DNA from: Muricea muricata
Taxonomy: Eukaryota > Cnidaria > Anthozoa > Malacalcyonacea > Plexauridae
DNA length: 64,000 bases
Reading direction: 5' to 3'
Assembly: GCA_963855995.1 (NCBI GenBank)
Contig: OY979725.1
Location: forward strand, 12,752,383-12,816,382
Shown: one piece after another, positions 9,795-20,800 of the stretch
How the letters are laid out: every line of letters starts with the position of its first letter
Position numbering within the stretch: the stretch's first letter is position 1
The notes under the pieces: model-generated
Databases searched by the model: none
Told to the model about the DNA's origin: nothing
Seen by the model: the letters and a program-made list of their open reading frames with translations, nothing else
Translations under genes and position numbers: made by a program

Positions 9795-12700
9795 TTAGTC
9801 CTGCAGTAAACTATCTCTCTCTTCCTCGCGTTTCTTTCTTTCTCGCTAGGAGAAGTAAAACAAGATTTAACAGTTATTTCAGGTGTACGAGCTGTAGTGT
9901 AAATTATTATCTGTTTCTAGGCAAAATTGGTCAAATTTAAAGGACTCGTATTTACATCCTGTCTATTTACTGGTAGAGGAATTCCTTGCCCAAGTTCGTT
10001 CAAACGGATAATCCGTCTGCACTATAAATTGAGCCACTAATTTGAATACAGCCCACAAAAGACAAGCTAAAAGACTGATTATATGATCCCGCTTACCCGG
10101 GATTACGTGAAGCGTAACATGATTTTGAGGTATTGAAATAAGTCATAGTTTACGTTGTAAAAAATGCTTAATCCTTGATTGCTTGAGATTTTCGTTTTGC
10201 TGAAATATGAAGTAAACAAAATGGTGTATATCGCATTAATTTTTGTTAAATCTATCTTTGTATTGATCAATGCTGAAAGCATTCCAACTTTGGTAGTTTT
10301 GTTTCATAAAATGACATTTTTCAATACCTCAAGATCATTCTACGCTTCCCTTAATCCCGGGTAAGCGGGACCATATAATCAGCCCCTAAATATAGACCAT
10401 ATCACATCATTGAAAATGACCTTGCTACGAAAGTTGCGAACAAATGGAAAACAAACTTAAGACTACACAGAGTACTTCAATTTTTTGAATTAAGTGAATG
10501 TACCTTTTTGTGGTAACAGTATACAAATCCCGCCACGAGACCCACAAATAAAACGTTATTGAATACAACGACGATAACCACCACGGTCAACGATGTCGCT
10601 CCTAGCAAGGGACATAAGAGACTTGTCAGAAATGAACACTGGCAGGGGCAGGGAGGGGGAAGGTCATAACTTTTTAAGGGAAGGTTAAGGTAAAATGAGT
10701 GCGTAAAACGCCTATTTGTGCTGACACACTTGTTAAAGAAAAAGTTGTGCTATATTTGGTTTAACCCTCGCTCTTTTGGGGTCTTATAAATCCTCCTCAT
10801 GGTTCCGCCAATCTCCTCCCTACGTTTGTAAGGATGATATATTCTAGGGACAATTACTTTTCCAGGGGGGGAGAGAACTAAATACAAGTGATAAAATGTT
10901 GCGTTAGCAAAATGCTGCATCATGGTCTCACCATCTTCGTCTTCAAGATAACTGTTTTCCACACAAGGTCCTTCATGTTTAAGTTTACCAAATCCTGTTC
11001 TGCAACGGCATTCATGACTTCCAGCGAGGTTTATACAGACAGCATTCTTGTCGCATCCGTGATCCTTTGCTTGACATTCATTCACATCTTAAATAAATCA
11101 AGCTTAACGTACTGATTAGAGCGTTCTCGTACATCTAAAGGTCTTGTCTACTTAAAGCATAATAGAACACATTCTGATGGAAACTTCGCTTGTCAACCTA
11201 AATTTAAGATGACATCTCACCGCGACAAACACCATTGTGTAACTTGTATCCATAACGGCATTTACAAGAGTATGAACCAGGAGTGTTTATACATTTCGAA
11301 CGAATTGGACAGACGTCTGTCTTGGAGCATTCGTCTATATCTGTAAGGTTGAAATGACATTTATTCACGTATGGACTCCAGGTTACTAGTCACCAAATAA
11401 TGGAAGTCCATTTTTCGATCCAAACTACTAAACTGCTCTATAAATGTAATTTACTTCGCCTCCAAATTTCTGATAGACGTAGCATTTTCTTTACTCAACA
11501 TGATTCTAATTTTCCACAAAGGAAAAAAAGACTTGCATGATTAAGAACAGGAAAATTGATTTCTGTTTTGTAGCTATATTTGTAAGCCTTTTATCAACGA
11601 TCAGATTAACCAGTTCTCTTAGAAACGATTTACAGACCTTGACATTTTCTTCCGTTACCATGATAACCTTTTTTACAGGTACATTTGTAAGAACCAGGAG
11701 TGTTGTGACAATTTGCGTCATCTGCACAATCATTGTTTTTTAAACATTCATTAACATCTACAAAGACATAGAAGTAAAGTACGATACAAACGTGGTAAGA
11801 AAGAATCTCTAAAACAAAACAAACCACTCAATCCTCACCACGGCAAAGCTTTGCATGCATTTTATATCCAGAAAGGCATTCACAAGAATACGAAGAGGGA
11901 GTGTTGACGCATTTTGAGTTGGCTGGACAGGAATGTTTCTTCTTCAAGCATTCGTCAACATCTTCAAGAGAAGAGAACACAATATTGACCAACCCACACG
12001 AGGTACAAAAAAGAGGCCAGTAAAATCGTACCTTCACAAGCTCCGGCAGCGTTTAGGGAAAAGCCAGGTTTGCAAACACAATCGAATTTACCAGGCAAGT
12101 TAGCACATTGAGTACTCGAGGGACAACGGGTTTTATCTTGACATTCATCAATATCTGATTTGTAACAAGAGCAAAAATGACTTTGAGCTTTTCAATTTTA
12201 CCACCCACCGCCCCCCCCCCCCCCCCAACTCTATCCACCCTCCACTTCTCCAGCTAACGTCCTCAGAGATTCCATGCGGGTGTGGAGTGTTTGCCAACAT
12301 AGTAATTCCAAGACAGGCGGAGATAACAGCATGGCAGGTCCAAGGGAATAAGCTCTAGTAACAAGCCTGGCTGAAATTCTGCAATAATAGAGCGAGTACA
12401 ACACCGAGACTTGATAGGTAAAAAAAATTCTACTGTCTCCGCTTCGAACTTGAAATGTTTAGATAAGCAAAGCTACCTTCACATTTTCTACCATAATTAT
12501 ATTCTTTAAATCCCGAATCACACTGACATTTGTATCCTGGTTCAGTATTGATACATTTTGCATTCTTATCGCAATCGTGTTCGTTCGTGGAGCATTCGTC
12601 AATGTCTATACATTAAGAGACACAGTATGGTAAGCAAATATGAAAAATAAAAACGTCAAACTTATTTTTAACAGATTAAATTCAGTCACTGCAACACTAA

Positions 12701-14633
12701 TGCTATCAGAAGCAATAGTTGATGAAGTAATTGCGTCTGTTATAAAGATGTTGCACGTTTTTGCTGTTTTCTTTTGAAAAACCTTACCAATACAGCGAAC
12801 TGATGCTTTGCCAGTCACTACGCACGTTGTATCGTTAGTACATGAATGGGCCTTGCAAGGATCTGGTTCTGTTTTCAAACAAATCAATAATATATGTAGT
12901 ATTATTGATACAATCAAGTGCTCTTTCCGCAGTAAATGAAACCTTTTTTACCTTTTTGAGGGCAAACATCGTTCTCCTTTAGTGTATAAACCTGTTTTTC
13001 TAACAATTCCTCTGGCTCTCTGCAAATAATGCCATCGTAGTTGGGTATCCTAAGTCTATTCGATATCAACTTCAGTCGTCGTATGAACCAAACCATGTTA
13101 CAGTCACAAATGTAGTTTCCTCTGAGCGAGCTGAAAAAAATGTCGATATTTCATCATCATAAAGTTACTGCTCAAAAGTTTGAATACGCTTGCTGTGTTT
13201 GGTCTCATTCTACGCTTGTTCTCATTCTGCAAATCCATTTCCTTGACTTTGAGATTATATGTATGCCTACCAGTTGCATTTCAATTGCAAATTGAGATTT
13301 AGAAGACGCAAGTGAGAATCTTTAGCAGTGAAAGAATTACTAAACAAAAAAGCTATTATATCACTTTATCAAAACATGAAACTGCATCTCACATCTTGTA
13401 TTCAAACTTTCGAGCAGTAACTGTATATTTTTCCTTTATGATTTAAACAAATCAAAGCTTAGTTATGACTTTGTCGTAGGTAATTTCTAAAGGGATAGAT
13501 TATATTTTAGACATTACTTTTTAAATTACCAGCTGCCATCGGCATTTGCTCACAAATCTACTTACAATCGAACTTTTGGTACAAATACATCATACGGGAT
13601 ATAACCTAAATCATTATGGTCGCAGTCCCAATGTTTCCTGTTACCACTTGGAGGGTGACAATTCAAATCTTTGTAACTGACTCTTTCTAAAAATATTTTT
13701 AATGTTTGTTAGAGGTAATGCATTATTTTATTTTCTACGTTATAACCTGTTATCTTCTGACACCTTGAGTTCTTGTGTTCTTAAGTTTTTTAAGACTATA
13801 ACAATGTACAAAATCCACCAAAATCCAATCCTAGCTTTCAGTTAGTGTAGTTTGGCGTGTACGATCACGTGTAGTGCATATGTAAATTTTTAGCTGATCC
13901 AGAAGTTCTATGTCGTATATACCTGCGTTACATATGTCTCTTTCTTTCAGATCAACAATTTTTTGTCCATGCATTTTGTCAGGATATGCACAGGTCATCT
14001 CCTTCAGATCCAAAAGATGTTTCTTCATGTAGGGATTCTCACGTAAAAACCATACAAAACTACAGTCACAGTAGTACGGATTTTTGCTCAGCCGACTGAA
14101 ATTCGTAGAAAAGATAACACGCCCATAGTAAGCACCACAACAGCCAAAAAGATAGAACCTTTCGCAATGGTAGAGCGAATAAACAGTAGAACCATTCGAC
14201 GATGTAACATGTCCGCCTATTTGTACGCAGTTTTCTGGCCACAATAAAAGCGAAACAGACAGTCCATCGTTTTTATTATCCAGAAAATACATTTGTAATT
14301 GAGTGGCCAGAATCTGCGTAATGCGACATGCGTGCCCAAACAATCTTCTGTTTATTTTCTCTTCGCCTCTGATGACGAAGGTTCTGTCTCAACATAGGGA
14401 CTTACATGAAATGTCCACGAAATGTATACTCACATTTTATACGCTCCATAATGTTTGAAGAAATCGTAAGGAACATTTTGAAATCCGTGATTTCTACAGT
14501 CCAATACAAGCTCTTCTTTTTCCTCACAATCATAAACAGAAGGCACTTTTACCTCGCCTTGGATCGAACCTACACAATATGACAATAATATCAAGAATAC
14601 CAATAACTTGGTCTCTTGAAACGACTGGAGCAT
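9795..14633 (-). CDS. Gene B: two LRRNT-LRRCT cap pairs, EGF modules, TM helix, cytoplasmic tail (557 aa)
   Basis: Thirteen exons: 14434-14633, 13923-14095, 13566-13686, 12952-13130, 12788-12868, 12477-12605, 12032-12154, 11839-11961, 11638-11757, 11221-11340, 10932-11087, 10504-10601, 9795-9845. They total 1674 nt in one frame. Order: signal peptide ([17 protein letters not shown]); LRRNT1; LRRCT1 ([16 protein letters not shown]); LRRNT2 ([18 protein letters not shown]); LRRCT2 ([15 protein letters not shown]); a short four-cysteine module (DPCKAHSC...); six EGF modules; a helix ([15 protein letters not shown]...) ending YCYHKK; then a separate phase-0 exon coding [16 protein letters not shown]-stop. 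That is a type I membrane protein with a charged tail of about 18 residues. The tail exon is supported by the same exon in gene C. A MITE (10075-10382) lies in the last intron. Function unknown; family logic suggests adhesion or receptor work at the cell surface. Confidence 0.86.
10075..10382. mobile_element. MITE with 64-bp terminal inverted repeats
   Basis: Positions 10075-10138 and 10319-10382 are inverted copies of each other (outer ends ctgattatat...), with about six mismatches over 64 bp. The arms carry cccgcttacccgggatta, itself partly palindromic. The 180-bp core is AT-rich with no transposase. It lies in the intron between the TM and tail exons of gene B. I could not define a clear target-site duplication. 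Confidence 0.8.
12205..12226. repeat. Poly-C tract in a gene B intron
   Basis: A run of about fifteen C residues follows caccg in the intron between exons 12032-12154 and 12477-12605. Homopolymer length is likely to be unreliable in assemblies. No other feature is seen in it. Confidence 0.7.
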
Positions 14634-14695
14634 TACTTTGCCGTCATTTTAGCCTAATTCCAGGCTGCATGCAATCACTTTACACTTATTGAACA

Positions 14696-14703
14696 TGACG
14701 TCA
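14696..14703 (-). promoter_or_regulatory. CRE-like palindrome upstream of gene B
   Basis: TGACGTCA lies 63 bp before the ATG at 14633. Gene B is the most diverged array member seen here, so retention of the full octamer with tattgaaca in front of it is the best sign that the site is kept by selection. Confidence 0.55.
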
Positions 14704-14760
14704 TAATAGAGCTCGCTAATTACGAAAAGATGAATAACTAGAAACAAGCTTTCGTTGAAC

Positions 14761-14766
14761 TTTATT
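14761..14766 (-). terminator. Poly(A) signal of gene C
   Basis: AATAAA on the minus strand, about 130 bp past the stop at 14897 and about 127 bp upstream of the ATG of gene B. The 3' end of C and the promoter of B therefore nearly touch. Confidence 0.6.
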
Positions 14767-14896
14767 AAAAACAGTGAATATTACAGTAAGACCATCCGTA
14801 TCATATTTCCTCTTGCTGAAAACAGTGATTATTAAATGTAGAATGTAACTGAAAATCTGAAATCTTTAAACGCCAACTTATCTTGCAACTCGCTCT

Positions 14897-17800
14897 TTAT
14901 TCTGGCAGTAAACTATGTCTTTCTTCCTCGAGTTTCTGTCTTCCTCGCTAAGAGAAGCAAAGGAGGAAATAATACTTAACATGCATTCAATGAACTCGAG
15001 TCGTATATACGTTTATGGGCTTTCATGAATCAAGTTAATGTACCTTTTTGCAGAAACAACATACGCAGCAGACCAGGAAAAGGATAACGAGAACAACATA
15101 GGCCACAGCAGCTATGAGAACGACGGTCAACGATACCGTATCTAGCATGGGATAGAAGGGACTTGTTGACGTTAATAATGGGAGGCAAGGGGGGATGAGG
15201 GGGGAAACATCGGGAGGGCATAACTTTTTAAGACTCTAAAAAGAGTTGTTGGTACACAGTATATTTAAAACAAATATTAAAAATAGTGCTATTTAACCTT
15301 TCTTTTATATGGTCTTAAAAAGTTATGATGCCCTCCCAAGTTTCTACCCGCCCTTTTCCAAAATCTCTAAGAATAATACATTTTAGCGACAGTAAAGACA
15401 GGTAGCCTTCCGAGGGGGGGGGGAGAACTAAGATACATGTGGTAAAACAATCTAGTAGGAAAATGATGCATCATTATCTCACCCTCGCCATCTTCAAAAT
15501 AACTGTCATCGACGCAAGGTCCTTTATCATCAAGTTTACTAAATCCTTTATTGCAACGACATTCAAAGCTTCCAACGTGGTTTATACAGACAGCATTCTT
15601 GTCGCAATCGTGATCCTCTGTTTGACATTCATTCACATCTTAAGACAAACCAAGCTTGATTGAGTGATCAGACTGGTGTCGTGCGTCTAAATTTGTGGTC
15701 TAATTACGGAATATTAGTTGAGAAAATTGTAATGAAAGATGCAAACTACGCTTGCCAAAAGCAAATGAAGATGACATCTTACCGTCACACAAACCATTCT
15801 GAAACTTGTATCCAGAAGGACATTTACAAGAGTACGAACCAGGAGTGTTTATACATTTTGAGCGGTCTGGACAAACATCTTTCTCTGAGCACTCGTCTTC
15901 ATCTGTAAGAAATAAGATGTCAATTTTTATCAAAGAAAATAAAGACATGCGTGATTAAGAACAGGGAAATGATTATATATTTTATATACTGTATCACTGG
16001 CCCTCTTCATTCACGGTAATTCCAAGGAGATCTTGTAGCAATTTCTCTTGGAAACGTTTTTACAAACCTTGACATTTTCTTCCGTTCCCATGATAGCCTT
16101 TCCTACAGCTACATTTGTAAGATCCACGAGTGTTGTGACATTTTGCGTCTTTTGCACAATCATTGCCTTTTAAACATTCATTAACATCTAAACAGAGATA
16201 CAGTGATGGAAAAAATATAGGAAATACTGGACTGAAAGCACAATAAACCTGACAAGAAATAATTTCTAGAAAACAAAAGCAATCACACATTCTTTACCAT
16301 GGCAACGCTTTGCATGCTTTTTATATCCAGGAAAGCATACACAAGAATACGAAGAAACAGTGTTGATACATTTTGAGTTGGCTGGACAATGTTTTTTCTT
16401 CGAGCATTCGTTAACATCTAGGAGAAAATAACACCATTATACATGGCACTTATTCTAGCACCAATCAAATTTACATTGTGAGTTGTTGTTGAAAGTTAAA
16501 ACAAACCTACCGACGCATTTTTTACCATCACGTTTGAATCCTAGTTCACATTCACAAGAGAAAGAGCCAAAAGTGTTAGTACACTTCGAGTGAGCTGGGC
16601 AGAGATTTTTTGTGCACTCATCAACATCTGGAAGATAAATAAATGTTGGAATGTATAAAAGTTGACATACAGCGAGCTACTACAAAAATATCATACCGTA
16701 CCTTTGCATACTTTTCCGTCCCCATGGTAACCCTTTTTACACGAACATTCATAAGAGCCTCGGGTGTTCTTGCATGTGGCAAACTCTGAACAACTATTCT
16801 CGCCCAAACATTCGTCAACATCTGAGAGAATTAATGTATAATAATGTATGTGCAGCAAACACAAATACACTGTTAATGGATAACAGGGTATTCAAGGAGG
16901 AAGCCAGAAGAAAAATAATCTGCGTTTTCATTGAGAAATTTATTCTAAATGTGAGGTTGTTCCACATTTCTTTCAGGGTCAGCAGATCCGCCACTTTATG
17001 ATTGCTTAAAATGGTTGTATCCATGAAACGACATTCTCCACAGTTTGAACACATATAACAGCATATCATGCAGCACTGTCAAAATATCTGGGGCAAATTA
17101 CTACCAATTAGGCATTATACAAAATACAGTAAGCATATTATGTTAACCAAGACGAGTCTGAACGAATATTGAAAATATGGTATCGACCTGATTCACGTCT
17201 GTGAAAGATGCATTTTCTGCACTTGTCTGTCATCAGGTGTTAAAAAAAGATTTAATGGACCGATTGCATTATGGACAGAATTTTAAAAAAAGTTGAAGTG
17301 GGAAAATTTATTACCACAGCATTGAAGAACATCCTAAAATTTGTAAAATTGCAAAGTTTGATCGCGAAATGTTGTAAAATGAGGAAAATATAGCCCTGCA
17401 GAGTTTGCGAATTTTGTATACTTTTGTATTGCGCACTGAAAATTGATACCGTTTTCTCGATGTTGGTATCAATTTTCCGTGCGTAATACAAAAATATACA
17501 AAATGTGCAATCGTCACCGGCTTACATTTTCCACATTTTACAACGTTTTGCAACCAAACTTTGCAATTTTACTAATTTTTGGATGCTCTTCAATGCTGTG
17601 GTAATAAATTTTCCTATTTAAACTTTTTTCAAAATTTTGCCCATAATGCAATCGGTCCATTCAATGTTCATGATATGACTGCAGCCAACACCCACATATT
17701 GTAGGACTTTCAAGGTTGTACGTTAAAACAGATTAATGATTTTGTGACGCTCCCCTCGATGTTAGATAATTTCTGAAGAGCAAATGTGTCTTCGCAAATA

Positions 17801-20800
17801 CAAGTCATACACACGTCAAGAGTGCTACAATTGAGAAAAACTTATCAACTATACGTCTTTCGGGAAGAATTAAACTTACACCGTTGCGAGACCAGCGCAA
17901 TGTTCTAAGCACTGGACTACAGATGAAGACACATTCGGCATTCAGAGTTTTACCCTGCCTCGTCGCATGCAAGCTTGATTCTTCACCGTACCTATGCAGC
18001 GTTTTCTATTTGCGCGAAATCCTTTGTCACAAACACATTTGTAACCACCAGGATAGTTTACGCACCGTCCATTCGCGGAACAGTATTTGAGATCACATTC
18101 ATTAATGTCTGGAAGAGATGAAAAGACAAAAACAAGAAACAATGTAGGTGGTGTATACTTCTACCAGTGGGCCCGAAGTTGCAATGCAATACGAATTTAT
18201 CTATTAATCCTGTTTCAAACGTCGAGCTTTTTATTTCCTAACCTAATGTAAATAAGCTAAACAAAGCCCCGCGACGTCTAAAACAGGTCTTGCACGCGTA
18301 AATGCACAAGCATTCTATCAAGTACGGTTTGCAAGGCTTTTTCCAAGTTGTTGGAACAAGTTTGAAACAAGATGTTGGCAACAAGCCTGACATCAATGCC
18401 AGGTTGTTCTAACAAGACCGATACAGTCATGTTATAAAAATATTATTGTTACAACCTTGTGTTGTCGACAATCTTGTTACAACAGGTCTGTATCAAAATT
18501 GTTTACAAGTAAGGTAGTTATAATTTGAAAAATGTAAGCTTAACAGGAATGATATATGGGTACAAAATGGAAAAGTCTAGCGGGTAGAAATGTCCGTATG
18601 CAACGCTTTAAAATATAAAGAATTCCATTCTTATACTAGGTACGGTACAACTTCCCTTATTTTGACAAATACTTCTTAACCAAAACTTACCTTCACATTT
18701 TTTTCCGCGGTTATATTCTTTGAATCCCAAATTACACCGACATATGTATCCTGGTTGAGTATTAATACATTTTGCATTCTTATCGCAATTGTTTTGATTC
18801 GTCGTGCATTCATCAAAGTCTACATTAAAAAAGATGCAAGATAGACAAATAAAAAAAATGATGCTATTTTCACACCAAAGCTACCAGTAGTTATAGTTGA
18901 TGATCATGTTATTGCGTGTGTTATATAAAGTCACACGTTTTTGGTCTCTTCATTCGAATCTTACCAAGACAGCGATAAGATGTGCCATTGGATTTGCATC
19001 TTGAATATTCAGGACATCGATGAATCGTACAAGGATCTAGTGCTGTTTTCAAACAAAAAAATATAATATTCACCATTATTAATCTTATCACGTCAGAGGC
19101 AATTCATAAAACTAAGCGACAAAGAGTACGTTGCGTTGATGAATCTTAAAGAAGAATAATTGTTTACTATAGCAAGTATCAGTAAATAAATCAGCGTGAC
19201 AAAGAAACCAAAATTACGTGGTAGTAATTAGTAATTAGCTAGGGTCGGTTATACATGAGGTGAATAGCGTTTAAAAATTTTTAGTAACTGGTAAAACCAT
19301 TTTAAAGTTCACAACTTTGAAATTAAATTCAATGCACTGCTTAATATCGATCCCCGCGCAATTGCCCGCTATCCTCTGAATACTGCCTTTCGTACAATTG
19401 GCTCCAGATCTGCACAGTGGTCCAAAGGTGGAGCTTCCGAGTCTTCGCTGAATTGTTAAAACCCTTTTTACCTCCTTCAGGACAAACATCCTTCTCCTGT
19501 AACGCATAAATCTTTTTTCTGCGAAATTTATCTGGCCCCTGGCACTTAATGCTACCGAATTTTCATTTTACATCACGTTCCGACATTTCACTCATTTTTC
19601 GTATGACCAAAACAATGCTGCAGTCACAAGTGAAGCCTCGTTTGAGCGGGCTAAAAGATATTTCATTAGAATATATTTTTAACTTCAGAATTTCATATGA
19701 CCAAAATCAATTATGGCATCTTTTGGCATGTTTTTACACTATTTTTTAAATTGTTGGCTGGCAATGTTATTTTGTCACAACTCTACTCACGATTGCTTTC
19801 CTACATTAATCGGAAGATAACCTGAGTTCTTGCTATTGTCTCTTTCAGGGTCATGCATTATTTTATTTTGTACATTTTTAAGAAGAACTAAGCAGAATAA
19901 AAATTGCAACGGTATAAGCTGCTAATCTTCTGACACTATCGCAAGTTCTATTCATAAAGAATTTCAGATTTTAGTTTTCAAGCCTTTTGAGCAAATTTCT
20001 TTACAAAGCAATATGTCAATGTAGACAATCCATCATCGTTGCCTACGGCTCGCGATCGTTCTCCTATCATTTCAGTTATTGTTATCCATCTGTGGTTTGT
20101 CCACACGATTTGCAAATTTTGCGAGTGTGTGGACACTCGGTTCTACATATTGGAAGAGTATACTGAAGGTCTGTTACTACATGGGTCTTGGCTGGCAGCC
20201 TTGTTGTACTACATTACACAACGAGCTCGGCCACATGCAGAGCTCAAACACAATATTATTCTGTTATTGTCACACTGAGGTTCACGAATTGATTACCAAG
20301 TCACTGCGTGCGCGTTATGGACGAATTTTTTCTTTGGACTAACCTTACCTATTACATTACATCGAACTGTTTCTTTGCCAGCGACTTCGCATGTTGTTAA
20401 TTTGGGGCATGGACGAGACTTGCAGGGATCTGGTATATCTGGAATAGTTAGCTAGACTCGGTTGTACGAAAGGAGAACAGACTCCGAACATGTTCAGTGA
20501 CTCCATTCATTAAACCCATTTTAAAGTTTAGCGTATTCAAGTTAAAGCCAGTTCCCATCTCTCGCGATTTCAATATCTTTGGTGCACGTCATTGCATGCT
20601 TTTTGTAGCTTGCTGTTGCAGTTGAAAAAATCTAGCGATCTTTGCCGCTGAATACCGCTAGCCACCTTATGTACAAATGTGTAAAGCAGTCGGCAAAGTG
20701 GCTAACATAAAGCTTTTGAGTTGATCGCTGTCTTGTTACAATCTATTTATTCATACCTCTTTGAGGACAAACTTCTCTCTCGGTTAACGTATAAATCTTT

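Noticed and set aside
10179-10364. 61-aa plus-strand frame
   Set aside because: Entirely inside the MITE at 10075-10382 and overlapping its inverted repeat.
11506-11733. 75-aa minus-strand frame over an EGF exon
   Set aside because: Wrong frame across exon 11638-11757; the EGF cysteines are in the other frame, as for similar shadows at 5429-5635, 6563-6853 and 12053-12238.
17252-17553. Two minus-strand open frames of about 80 aa
   Set aside because: They come from the foldback element at 17254-17661.
20039-20342. Two overlapping plus-strand open frames (79 and 87 aa)
   Set aside because: They lie in an intron of gene C, show no domain, and an inverted repeat runs through them; chance frames in repeat-like sequence are more likely.
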